Assembly: GCA_945885345.1 (NCBI GenBank)
Contig: CAMCYP010000023.1
Location: 1 to 54,929, forward strand
Direction of reading: 5' to 3'
Source: Bordetella parapertussis
Lineage (GTDB): Bacteria > Pseudomonadota > Gammaproteobacteria > Burkholderiales > SG8-41
Length of the DNA: 54,929 bases
Shown here: piece by piece, positions 26,645 to 35,033 of the stretch
Layout: every line of letters begins with the position of its first letter
Position numbering within the stretch: position 1 is the stretch's first letter
Translations under genes and position numbers: made by a program
Notes under the pieces: generated by a model
Seen by the model: only the letters and a program-made list of their open reading frames with translations
Told to the model about the DNA's origin: nothing
Databases searched by the model: none

Positions 26645-29600
26645 TGCCGTACACAATATTCACGTTCTCCGGCTTCAGCCATTCGCCCAGCGAACGCAGC
26701 AGGTCTTCATTGAGGTTGACCTGCCAGGCGGGCCCCAGTTTCACCTCGCAGCGCGCGCCGTTGCTGGTGTATTCGACGGCCACCGTGCAACGGCCCTGGC
26801 GGTGCGGGCCCAGCAGTTCCTTGAGCTTCGCACCCGAGGACTGGCCATTGCAGGTCAGGCGGATGCCGCGCGCGTAACGGTTGCGCGCTTCGTTGAGGTC
26901 CATGATGTCCATTGCTTCCAGCCGCAGCGAATTATCACCGCCGCCTGAATCCTCAGCGTCGGGATTACGATAACGCTGGCGACCGCGCACCTCAATCACC
27001 AGCAGTTCATCCTCGCGCAGCTTGTGACGGTGACGATCGAACACCTCGCGGAACACCACCACTTCATGTTTACCGGTGTCATCGGCCAGGGTCACGATCC
27101 CCATGCGGCCGCTGGCCGTGTTCTGCACGCGCACCGACAGTACCACGCCGGCAATGTTCGCCGTGCGACCACCAATGTCGCTGGCGGTCTCCAGATCGCC
27201 GAGTTTTTTGCTGACCATGCGCCGCACGTCGTCGCGATAGACATTGAACAGATGGTCGCTGCGGTAATAACCCAGCGCCAGCTTTTCGTTCTGCAGCAGT
27301 TCTTTTTTGCTCCAGCGTGCGATATTGGCCGGCGCCACCCCCCGCGGCGCATCGGCGGCGTCGCCGAACAGGCTGTTCTGCGATGCGGCCCGGCTCGCCT
27401 GCTCCGCGCTTTCCAGCGCCAACCCGACGCAGGCCATCAGTTCCGCGCGATTGTCATTGATGCCATCAAAAGCACCCGCGCGCACCAGCGACTCGACCAC
27501 GCGCCGGTTTACCACACGTTTGTCGACGCGATGGCAGAAATCGAACAGATCCCTGAACGGCCCGCCCGTGGTACGCGCCTCGACGATCTGCTGGATGGCG
27601 CCTTCGCCGGTGCCCTTGATGCCGCCGAGGCCGTAACGAATGCTTTTTTCGTCCACCGGCTCGAAGCGGTAGCCGCCGGAATTGACGTCGGGCGCCAGCA
27701 CTTCCAGCCGGTTGTCGCGCGCATCATCAACCAGCTGCTGCACCTTGTCGGTGTCATTCATCACCGCCGACATGTTGGCTGCCATGAACGCGGCCGGATG
27801 GTGCGCCTTCATGTACGCGGTCTGGTAGGCAACCAGCGCATACGCCGCAGCATGTGACTTGTTGAAGCCGTAGCCGGCGAATTTTTCCATCAGGTCGAAC
27901 AGTTCGTCGGCCTTGCGCTGGTCCAGACCGTTCTTCGCCGCACCCTCGCGGAACAAGCCGCGGTGCTCGGCCATCTCTTCGGGTTTTTTCTTGCCCATCG
28001 CGCGGCGCAGCAGGTCGGCGCCACCGAGGCTGTAGCCGCCGATGATCTGCGCCATCTGCATCACCTGCTCCTGGTAGACCATGATGGCGTAGGTCTCGGA
28101 GAGGATGCTTTCGACGCGCGGATCGGGATAACTGAAGCGCTTGCCGTGTTTGCGCGCGCAAAATTCCGGGATCAGCTCCATCGGCCCCGGACGGTACAGG
28201 GCGACCAGCGCGATGATGTCGCCAAAGCGGTCGGGCTTGGCGCTTTTCAGCATGTCGCGCATGCCGCGCGATTCAAACTGGAACACGGCCGAAGTATTGG
28301 CTTTGGCAAAAATATCGTACGCCGCCTTGTCGTCCAGCGGCAGTTTTTCCAGCTTCAGCGTTGACGAAGGATCCAGCTGCTTGATGTAACGCAGCGTCCA
28401 GTCAAGGATGGTCAGCGTGGTCAGGCCGAGAAAGTCGAACTTGACCAGCCCGATGGCCTCCACATCGTCTTTGTCGAACTGGCTGACCGCAGCATTCGAC
28501 GCATCGGCAACATACAGCGGGCAGAAATCCGTCAGTTTGCCCGGCGCGATCAGCACGCCGCCGGCATGCATGCCGACATTGCGCGTCAACCCCTCAAGCG
28601 TCCCGGCCAGCTCCAGCAGCTCGGCAACCTCTTCTTCCTTCTTCTCGCGCTCGGCGAGCTGCGGCTCCATCTTGCGCGCTTCTTCCAGCGTGATGTGCTT
28701 GCCGGGCTGGAAGGGAATCAGCTTGGCCAGCTGGTCGCAGAAGTTGTAACCGAGGTCGAGCACGCGACCGACATCGCGCACGACCGCCTTGGCTGCCATG
28801 GTGCCGAAGGTGGCGATCTGCGATACCGAATCCGCACCGTAACGCGTCTTCACATAATCAATGACACGATCACGGCCGTCCTGGCAAAAGTCGATATCGA
28901 AGTCGGGCATCGACACCCGCTCCGGATTGAGGAAACGTTCGAACAGCAGGTTGTAACGCAGCGGGTCGAGGTCGGTGATGCCGAGGCTGTACGCCACCAG
29001 CGAACCGGCGCCGGAACCGCGGCCGGGCCCTACCGGCACGCCGTTCTGTTTCGCCCAGTTGATGAAGTCAGCGACGATCAGGAAATAACCGGGGAAACCC
29101 ATCTGCAGGATGGTCTTGATCTCGAATTCCAGCCGCTCGCGGTACACCGGATCCTGCCTGGCGCGCTCCGCCGCATCGGGATACAGCTCGGCAAGGCGCG
29201 TATTGAGGCCTGCGCCCGCCTGCTCGCGCAAATGCTGCTCAAGGCTGACGTTTTCCGGCGTCGGAAAATGCGGCAAACGGCTTTTGCCCAGTGTCAGACC
29301 CAGCGTGCAGCGCTTGGCAATTTCAATGGTGTTTTCCAGCACCTCCGGCACGTCGGCGAACAGTTCCGCCATCTCGCGCTGGGTCTTGAAATACTGCTCC
29401 GTACTGAAACGCTTGGGCCGGCGCTGGTCCGACAGGACGTAGCCCTCGGAGATGCACACCCGCGCCTCGTGCGCGCGGAAATTCTCCGGTTTGAGAAACT
29501 GCACCGGATGTGTGGCCACGGCAGGCAGACCGAGCGCAGCCGCCAGTTGCAGCGCGCGCTCGACATGCTGCTCCACCGGGATGGTCGCGGCACCGCCGGT

Positions 29601-30134
29601 CACCGCCTGGGGTCCCAGGCGCTGCACTTCAAGATAATAACGGCCGGGAAACAGCGTCGCCCACTCCTGCGCCAGCTTGCGCGCGGCCTCTTCGTGGCCG
29701 GAAACCAGCGCCTGGCCGACATCACCGTGATGGGCACCCGACAAGGCGATCAACCCGTCGGTTCCGACATCGGTCAGCCACTCCTTCATCACTTCAGCAC
29801 GGCCGCGGTACTGGTTGCTGCGATAGGCGCGGGTCAGCAGCTCGCACAGACGCAGATAACCCTGATGGTTCTGTGCCAGCAGCAAGATCCGGAACGGATT
29901 ATCGCGGTCCGCCATGTTGCTCAACCACAGGTCGCAGCCGATGATCGGCTTGATGCCCTTGCCGCGCGCCTCCGTGTAGAACTTGACCAGACCGAAGACA
30001 TTGCCGAGGTCGGTCAGGCCCAGCGCCGGCATGCCGTCGGCCTTCGCCGCGGCCACGGCTTCATCGACGCGCACGATGCCATCAACGATGGAATATTCGC
30101 TGTGCAAGCGCAGATGAATGAACGCAGGCTGCAT
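26637..30134 (-). CDS. dnaE: DNA polymerase III subunit alpha
   Basis: This is the replicative polymerase. The 1165-residue protein has the PHP domain at the N-terminus (HLRLHSEYSIVDGIV), the polymerase core with catalytic Asp411 and Asp413 in MPDFDIDFCQDGRD and the third Asp in VKFDFLGL, then GPGRGSGAGSLVAY, a helix-hairpin-helix region, and the OB domain near residue 980 (TANIAGVVLSVRVQNT). Length matches the E. coli DnaE1 group. The ATG at 30134 (MQPAFIHLRLHSEYS) is the family start. A TPR gene overlaps its end. Confidence 0.98.
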   Translation of the reverse strand: MQPAFIHLRLHSEYSIVDGIVRVDEAVAAAKADGMPALGLTDLGNVFGLVKFYTEARGKGIKPIIGCDLWLSNMADRDNPFRILLLAQNHQGYLRLCELLTRAYRSNQYRGRAEVMKEWLTDVGTDGLIALSGAHHGDVGQALVSGHEEAARKLAQEWATLFPGRYYLEVQRLGPQAVTGGAATIPVEQHVERALQLAAALGLPAVATHPVQFLKPENFRAHEARVCISEGYVLSDQRRPKRFSTEQYFKTQREMAELFADVPEVLENTIEIAKRCTLGLTLGKSRLPHFPTPENVSLEQHLREQAGAGLNTRLAELYPDAAERARQDPVYRERLEFEIKTILQMGFPGYFLIVADFINWAKQNGVPVGPGRGSGAGSLVAYSLGITDLDPLRYNLLFERFLNPERVSMPDFDIDFCQDGRDRVIDYVKTRYGADSVSQIATFGTMAAKAVVRDVGRVLDLGYNFCDQLAKLIPFQPGKHITLEEARKMEPQLAEREKKEEEVAELLELAGTLEGLTRNVGMHAGGVLIAPGKLTDFCPLYVADASNAAVSQFDKDDVEAIGLVKFDFLGLTTLTILDWTLRYIKQLDPSSTLKLEKLPLDDKAAYDIFAKANTSAVFQFESRGMRDMLKSAKPDRFGDIIALVALYRPGPMELIPEFCARKHGKRFSYPDPRVESILSETYAIMVYQEQVMQMAQIIGGYSLGGADLLRRAMGKKKPEEMAEHRGLFREGAAKNGLDQRKADELFDLMEKFAGYGFNKSHAAAYALVAYQTAYMKAHHPAAFMAANMSAVMNDTDKVQQLVDDARDNRLEVLAPDVNSGGYRFEPVDEKSIRYGLGGIKGTGEGAIQQIVEARTTGGPFRDLFDFCHRVDKRVVNRRVVESLVRAGAFDGINDNRAELMACVGLALESAEQASRAASQNSLFGDAADAPRGVAPANIARWSKKELLQNEKLALGYYRSDHLFNVYRDDVRRMVSKKLGDLETASDIGGRTANIAGVVLSVRVQNTASGRMGIVTLADDTGKHEVVVFREVFDRHRHKLREDELLVIEVRGRQRYRNPDAEDSGGGDNSLRLEAMDIMDLNEARNRYARGIRLTCNGQSSGAKLKELLGPHRQGRCTVAVEYTSNGARCEVKLGPAWQVNLNEDLLRSLGEWLKPENVNIVYGIE

Positions 30135-30219
30135 AAGCCGCTATTTTACGTGCTGGCGCCGTCGGGTTTAAGAGTACGCACAGCTTTGTTTAACACCAAT
30201 AAAATCCATGACATAGCGA

Positions 30220-30250
30220 CGCCAGCTGCGTACGTTGTATGCAACTGGCG
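30220..30250. other. Imperfect palindrome in the dnaE-hydrolase divergent region
   Basis: CGCCAGCTGC (30220-30229) and GCAACTGGCG (30241-30250) pair at nine of ten positions around an 11-base spacer. The 207-base divergent region 30135-30341 otherwise holds a short direct repeat, TTCCCGCATA, near 30287-30310 whose second copy overlaps CATAAT, a possible -10 element for the hydrolase. An operator is possible. Confidence 0.35.
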
Positions 30251-30341
30251 GCAGCATGGCCAGTCCACCGTATTTTCCAGATGTATTTCCCGCATAGAAT
30301 TCCCGCATAATCCGCCGCCGCGCGACGCCTGAAACAATGAC

Positions 30342-31205
30342 ATGAAACCCAGCCACTCCGCCTTCCACGAACTCAACGGCCTGCGCCACCATGTACGCAC
30401 CTGGGGCCCTGCCGGCGCACCGCCGCTGTTCCTGCTGCACGGCTGGATGGATGTCTCGGCCTCCTTCCAGTTCGTCGTCGATGAACTGCAACGCGACTGG
30501 CAGGTGATCGCCCCAGACTGGCGCGGTTTCGGACTTTCCGCATGGTCCGCGCACGGTTACTGGTTTCCGGACTATTACGCCGATCTCGACGCGCTGCTGA
30601 CGATGTATTCACCGGAGCAACCAGCGCAACTGGTCGGCCACAGCATGGGCGGCGTCATTGCCGGCACTTATGCCGGCATCTGCCCTGAACGCGTGTCGCG
30701 GCTGGTATCGCTGGAAGGCTTCGGCCTCGCGCGCACCACACCTGCCGACGCTCCCGGCCGCTACCGGCGCTGGCTGGACGAACTGGGGGAGGAAGCGCGT
30801 TTCCGCACTTATCATTCTTTCGATGCGCTGACGGCGCGGCTGCAACGCGACAATCCGCGGCTGAGTGCGGAAAAAGCGCAATACATCGCGCGCATCTGGG
30901 CCCATGAAACCGCGCCGGAAGTGATCGAGATGTTCAGCGATCCGCGTCACAAGCGTGCCAATCCGGTGCTGTTCCGCGTCGAGGAGCTGATTGCCTGCTG
31001 GCGCGAGATCACGGCGCCTGCGTTATGGGTATTCGGCCGAAACTCCGAAGGCACGGGCTATCTGAAGGACACGCCGGAACAGCTGGCTGAACGCAAGGGC
31101 GCGTTGCGCAATTACAAGGAAGCCTGGGTGGAGGACGCAGGGCACATGCTGCACCACGATCAGCCTGCGGCCGTAGCGCGGCTGATTGAAGACTTTCTGG
31201 AATGA
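30342..31205 (+). CDS. Alpha/beta hydrolase fold protein
   Basis: The 287-residue protein has the oxyanion-hole segment LFLLHGWMD, the nucleophile elbow GHSMGG with the catalytic Ser, and the catalytic His in EDAGHMLHHDQP. The strand that usually ends with the catalytic Asp reads ALWVFGRNSEGTG, with no Asp at the expected place, so Glu in NSE or another residue must serve, or activity differs. The substrate is unknown. It is divergent from dnaE and ends 41 bases before a small membrane protein gene on the other strand. Confidence 0.88.
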   Translation: MKPSHSAFHELNGLRHHVRTWGPAGAPPLFLLHGWMDVSASFQFVVDELQRDWQVIAPDWRGFGLSAWSAHGYWFPDYYADLDALLTMYSPEQPAQLVGHSMGGVIAGTYAGICPERVSRLVSLEGFGLARTTPADAPGRYRRWLDELGEEARFRTYHSFDALTARLQRDNPRLSAEKAQYIARIWAHETAPEVIEMFSDPRHKRANPVLFRVEELIACWREITAPALWVFGRNSEGTGYLKDTPEQLAERKGALRNYKEAWVEDAGHMLHHDQPAAVARLIEDFLE

Positions 31206-31246
31206 AATCGATGGACCGGGGCGCGGAAGCGCCCCGGAACACATGG

Positions 31247-31405
31247 TCAGTCGAGCAGTATGCTGGGGTAGGCAAAACCGAACGTCAGGAAAAACAGAAA
31301 TAATTTCCCGATGAACGCCGTTTTCTCCGACTGATTCATGTTCTTGTACTTCTTCATGCTTGCCGTCGCCGCACTCCCCTGCGCAGCTTTTTCCTTGGTA
31401 GACAT
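31247..31405 (-). CDS. Small single-pass membrane protein, 52 aa
   Basis: I do not recognise a named family. The protein has a charged N-terminal half (MSTKEKAAQGSAATASM, then KKYKNMNQSEKTA) and a hydrophobic C-terminal segment KLFLFFLTFGFAYPSILLD that could cross the inner membrane. AAGGAG lies eight bases ahead of the ATG at 31405. The frame is open much further upstream, but that part is the complement of the racemase gene. The clear ribosome-binding site supports a real gene. Confidence 0.7.
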   Translation of the reverse strand: MSTKEKAAQGSAATASMKKYKNMNQSEKTAFIGKLFLFFLTFGFAYPSILLD

Positions 31406-31591
31406 TGCTGAATGCTCCTTTAGGTTAGATTGAACGAAAATCCGCAACGGAGCGCCAGTCCCGGCTGTCGCCGGAACCGCGGGAGTAAGCCGCCCCGCCT
31501 GCAGACGGGCACAGCATACTCCCGGCAAGCTGTCGCGAGGCTTGCATGGCAGAATCCGCTGATAATCGCCCCCCCACCCTCCCCCTCCCCA

Positions 31592-32329
31592 ATGAACAGA
31601 AACCCCGCATCCCCGCTGCTCGGCGTCCTCGGCGGCATGGGCCCGCTGGCTACTGCCGACTTCCTTGCCAAACTGGTGGCCGAAACCCCGGCCACCCGCG
31701 ACCAAGACCATATTCCCTATGTCGCCTGGGGCGTACCCCAGATCCCGGAACGCGTGGCCGCCATCCTCCGTGGCGGTGAATCCCCGTTGCCGCAGATGCT
31801 GCGCGGAATTGCTGCCCTGAAGCAGGCTGGCGCCGACGCCATTGCCATTGCCTGCAATACCGCGCACTACTGGTATGACGATCTCGTCGAACAGGGCGGC
31901 CTGCCCATCCTGCACATAGCCGATGCGGTGTGCGACATGCTGATCGAACGCGGCATCACCACCGGTACCGTTGGACTGCTGGGCACCGACGGCACAGTAA
32001 AGGCTGGATTTTTCCAGCGGCGTTTTACCGAGCGCGGCCTCCGGTGCATTGTCAGCACCCGCGAAGACCAGGACCAGCTGGTGCTGCCGGCCATCGCCGC
32101 GGTGAAAGCCAATGACCTGCCACATGCCCACAAACTTGCCGTGGAAGCCGTGGCGCGCCTGCTCGGCAGCGGTGCGCAGGCGGTGGTTCTGGCGTGCACC
32201 GAAACGCCGGTGGCCATCGATTTTGCCGACGGCCCCGTCAACACGCGTTGCGTCGATGCCACGCGCGCGCTGGCGCGAGCCTGCGTCACCTGGTACCGGA
32301 CGGCGGCCGCATCAGACAAGTCTCTGTAA
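31592..32329 (+). CDS. Aspartate/glutamate racemase family protein
   Basis: This cofactor-independent racemase has the two catalytic Cys residues, one in AIACNTAHYW and one in VVLACTETP, each in the usual C-N/T-T context. The start MNRNPASPLLGVLGGMGPLATADF at 31592, quoted here as LLGVLGGMGPLAT, is the family N-terminus and gives 245 residues. The frame is open upstream to 31430, but those codons are not family-like. It lies 170 bases upstream of gltIJKL in the same direction, which suggests uptake and racemisation of D- or L-aspartate or glutamate. Confidence 0.9.
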   Translation: MNRNPASPLLGVLGGMGPLATADFLAKLVAETPATRDQDHIPYVAWGVPQIPERVAAILRGGESPLPQMLRGIAALKQAGADAIAIACNTAHYWYDDLVEQGGLPILHIADAVCDMLIERGITTGTVGLLGTDGTVKAGFFQRRFTERGLRCIVSTREDQDQLVLPAIAAVKANDLPHAHKLAVEAVARLLGSGAQAVVLACTETPVAIDFADGPVNTRCVDATRALARACVTWYRTAAASDKSL

Positions 32330-32499
32330 ACAATCACTTTTCATCGAGCGCACCCCCACCCCCGGAAACTGGACAAAGCCGGCGACTTCCCTTAGATTGA
32401 ATCGCGTAACGCTCCCATGCTGCCATCCAGACGGCTGCCCCCTACATTACTCATCGTTATTGCCATACTTACTGTCACAAGAACACAAGGAGACTAACC

Positions 32500-33420
32500 A
32501 TGTTTCGCATTACGCATCTGGTCGCTGTCATCGTCGCCGCGGGCCTGTTCACCGCGCCCGCGCACGCCGCGGAACTGACCGGCACACTGAAAAAAATCAA
32601 GGACACCGGCGTCATCAAGGTCGGCCATCGCGACTCCTCCGTGCCGCTCTCCTACCTGGACGACAAGCAGCAGCCGATCGGCTACGCGATGGACATCTGC
32701 ATGAAAGTCGTCGACCGGGTCAAGGCCGAACTGAAAATGCCGAAGCTGAAGGTCGAGTACGTCCCCGTGACCTCGCAGACCCGCATCCCGATCCTGACCG
32801 GCGGCAACATCGACATCGAATGTGGTTCGACCACCAACTCGGTGGAACGCCAGAAGCAGGTTGACTTCGCGCCGACCTACTTCATGACCGGCACCAAGAT
32901 CATCGTCAAGAAAAGCTCGGGCATCAAGGGTTATGACGGCCTGAAGGGCAAGACCGTGGTCTTCACACAGGGCACCACCAACGAACGCGCGATGAAGGCC
33001 TACAACGACGAGAAAAAACTCGGCATCAATTTCATCCCCGCCAAGGACCACGCCGAATCCTTCCTCGCCGTCGAAACCGGCCGTGCCGCGGCATTCCCGA
33101 TGGACGACGTCCTGCTCTACGGGCTGAAAGCCGGCGCGAAGAACCCGAATGACTACGAAGTCATCGGCGAATTCCTGTCCGACGATCCGTACGCGATCAT
33201 GCTGCGCAAGGACGACCCGGCCTTCAAGAAAGTCGTCGACAGCGCGGTGGTCGGCCTGTACAAGAGCGGCGAAATCAACAAGATTTACACCAAGTGGTTC
33301 CAGTCCAAGATTCCGCCCAAGGGCATCAACATGAATCTGCCCATGTCGGACGGCCTGAAAGCCGCCATCAAGAACCCCAACGACACGGGCGTCGGCGCGT
33401 GCGGCAGGATGAAGTGCTGA
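32500..33420 (+). CDS. gltI: Glutamate/aspartate ABC transporter, periplasmic binding protein
   Basis: The 306-residue protein has a signal peptide (ending TAPAHA) and a family 3 solute-binding fold. The N-terminal SSVPLSYLDDKQQPIGYAMD and the GNIDIECGSTTNS segment match GltI, and the two Cys residues near positions 108 and 306 (CGST, and the terminal GRMKC) are typical. AAGGAG lies seven bases before the ATG. A strong terminator follows the gene, so it is probably expressed at a higher level than the permease genes. Confidence 0.95.
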   Translation: MFRITHLVAVIVAAGLFTAPAHAAELTGTLKKIKDTGVIKVGHRDSSVPLSYLDDKQQPIGYAMDICMKVVDRVKAELKMPKLKVEYVPVTSQTRIPILTGGNIDIECGSTTNSVERQKQVDFAPTYFMTGTKIIVKKSSGIKGYDGLKGKTVVFTQGTTNERAMKAYNDEKKLGINFIPAKDHAESFLAVETGRAAAFPMDDVLLYGLKAGAKNPNDYEVIGEFLSDDPYAIMLRKDDPAFKKVVDSAVVGLYKSGEINKIYTKWFQSKIPPKGINMNLPMSDGLKAAIKNPNDTGVGACGRMKC

Positions 33421-33443
33421 TCCAGTCACGCTGATCCATCCCG

Positions 33444-33472
33444 TCGGGGGGCTGCGGCCCCCCGATTTTTTT
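33444..33472 (+). terminator. Rho-independent terminator between gltI and gltJ
   Basis: TCGGGGGGC and GCCCCCCGA form a GC-rich stem around a short loop and are followed by T7. It sits 24 bases past the gltI stop. As the permease genes lie just downstream, it probably acts as a partial terminator that keeps the binding protein mRNA in excess. Confidence 0.85.
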
Positions 33473-33506
33473 GCGCCGGCTTTCCCGTTGCAGTTACACT
33501 GCGTTC

Positions 33507-34232
33507 ATGGACTTCGGCTTTCTGACACAGCCGGCATTCTCCGGTGGTGGCACCTACCTCGACTGGGTCGTCTCCGGCGTCAAGTGGACATTGCTGGTTT
33601 CGCTGTGTGCCTGGATCATCGCCTTCGCCGTCGGCTCCGTGCTCGGCGTGCTGCGCACGACAAATGTCTGGTGGCTGAAGGCTCCGTCCACAGCCTATGT
33701 CGAGTTGTTCCGCAACATCCCGCTGCTGGTGCAGATGTTCATCTGGTACTTCGTGGTGCCGGAAATCGTGCCCGATGCATTCGGCACCTGGATGAAACAG
33801 GGCATGCCGATGCCCGAGTTCTGGAGCGCGGTGCTGGCGCTGGGCTTCTATACCGCGTCCCGCGTCGCCGAGCAGGTGCGCTCCGGCATCCAGTCCATTC
33901 CCCGCGGACAAACCCACGCCGCACTCGCCACCGGACTCACCATGCCGCAGGTTTACCGCCATGTGCTGCTGCCGATGGGTTACCGCATCGTGATTCCGCC
34001 GCTGACCTCGGAATTCCTGACCATTTTCAAGAATTCCTCGGTGGCGCTCACCATCGGCGTGCTCGAACTCACCGCTCAGGCACGCACCATTTCCGAATAC
34101 ACCTTCCGCACCTTTGAAATTTTCACGCTGGCCACCGTGGTTTATGTGTTGATCACGATGGCGGTGGTCGTCGCAATGCGGCTGCTGGAGCGCCGCGTGC
34201 GGGTACCCGGTTACATCGGCACCGGGGAATAG
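33507..34232 (+). CDS. gltJ: Glutamate/aspartate ABC transporter permease GltJ
   Basis: This 241-residue inner-membrane protein is a HisMQ-type permease with several hydrophobic helices. VELFRNIPLLVQMFIWYF and the coupling-helix region EQVRSGIQSIPRGQTHAA, with the EAA motif around GLTMPQVYRHVLLPMGYR, are typical. The ATG at 33507 (MDFGFLTQPAF) is preferred over an upstream in-frame start at 33471 that would lie inside the terminator loop region. It pairs with GltK to form the channel. Confidence 0.94.
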   Translation: MDFGFLTQPAFSGGGTYLDWVVSGVKWTLLVSLCAWIIAFAVGSVLGVLRTTNVWWLKAPSTAYVELFRNIPLLVQMFIWYFVVPEIVPDAFGTWMKQGMPMPEFWSAVLALGFYTASRVAEQVRSGIQSIPRGQTHAALATGLTMPQVYRHVLLPMGYRIVIPPLTSEFLTIFKNSSVALTIGVLELTAQARTISEYTFRTFEIFTLATVVYVLITMAVVVAMRLLERRVRVPGYIGTGE

Positions 34233-34274
34233 CGCATGTTCCGTTCTCTTTCCGTGCAACAGCACCCAATACCT

Positions 34275-34303
34275 CCCCTCTCCCGCTTGCGGCGGGAGAG
34301 GGG
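34275..34303. repeat. Perfect 12-bp hairpin between gltJ and gltK, dispersed-repeat type
   Basis: CCCCTCTCCCGC (34275-34286) and GCGGGAGAGGGG (34292-34303) pair perfectly around TTGCG. The sequence resembles a C/T-rich palindromic element that I know as common between genes in many beta- and gammaproteobacterial genomes. No T-run follows; the gltK ribosome-binding site GAGGG comes 15 bases later. It may protect or process the polycistronic mRNA. Confidence 0.6.
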
Positions 34304-34319
34304 CCGGGGGTGAGGGAAA

Positions 34320-35009
34320 ATGTTTTCGAATTTCGATTTCGACGTCATCCAGCGCGCGCTGCCCTACCTTGGACAGGGCATGCTGACAACGCTGTGGCTG
34401 ACCCTGCTGGCGATGGTCGGCGGCATCGTGCTCGGCACCATACTCGCGCTGATGCGGCTGTCCAGCATCAAATTCATCAGTATCCCTGCCGGCATTTACG
34501 TCAACCTGCTGCGTGCAACCCCGCTGATCCTGGTGATTTTCTGGTTTTATTTCCTGGTACCGATCGCCGTCAAACAAATCAGCGGCGACAGCTACGCCCA
34601 GGGCATCGGCCCGTTCTACTCGGCGCTGATCGCGTTCACGCTGTTTGAGGCGGCCTACTACTGTGAAATCATCCGCGCCGGCATCCAGAGCGTGCCCGAG
34701 GGCCAGGTCAATGCCGGCTATGCCTTGGGCCTCAGTTACCCGCAGGCGACCCGGCTGGTCGTGCTGCCGCAGGCCTTTCGCAACATGGTGCCGATCCTGC
34801 TGACTCAGGGCATCATCCTGTTCCAGGACACCTCGCTGGTGTACGTGGTCGGCCTGACCGATTTCATGGGCGCGGCGAGCAAGGTCGCGCAGCGCGACGG
34901 GCGGCTGGTGGAAATGTACCTGTTCGCGGCCCTGATCTATTTCATCTTCTGCTTCCTTGCGTCGTATACCGTCAAGCGGCTGCAGTTGCGCATCACGCCG
35001 CCGCGTTAA
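34320..35009 (+). CDS. gltK: Glutamate/aspartate ABC transporter permease GltK
   Basis: The 229-residue protein is the second HisMQ-type permease of the system. It shows the helix GMLTTLWLTLLAMVGGIVLG, NLLRATPLILVIFWFYF, and the EAA-type segment EIIRAGIQSVPEGQVNAGYA followed by GLSYPQATRLVVLPQAFR. The ATG at 34320 follows GAGGG. The gene is separated from gltJ by 87 bases that contain a 12-bp hairpin, and from gltL by 24 bases. Confidence 0.95.
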   Translation: MFSNFDFDVIQRALPYLGQGMLTTLWLTLLAMVGGIVLGTILALMRLSSIKFISIPAGIYVNLLRATPLILVIFWFYFLVPIAVKQISGDSYAQGIGPFYSALIAFTLFEAAYYCEIIRAGIQSVPEGQVNAGYALGLSYPQATRLVVLPQAFRNMVPILLTQGIILFQDTSLVYVVGLTDFMGAASKVAQRDGRLVEMYLFAALIYFIFCFLASYTVKRLQLRITPPR

Positions 35010-35033
35010 CAGGCCCCTAGAAAGGCACCCGTC

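Noticed and set aside
28566..30332. A 588-codon open frame on the plus strand
   Set aside because: It is the complement of dnaE; the protein is Gln/His/Arg-rich with no family motifs, as expected of a shadow frame in GC-rich DNA.
31406..32131. Long upstream extension of the 52-aa membrane protein frame
   Set aside because: The extension is antisense to the racemase gene, while a good ribosome-binding site supports the short start at 31405.
34235..34312. Short frame starting MFRSLSVQQHP between gltJ and gltK
   Set aside because: It runs through the hairpin repeat, ends just before the gltK ribosome-binding site and has no Shine-Dalgarno of its own.
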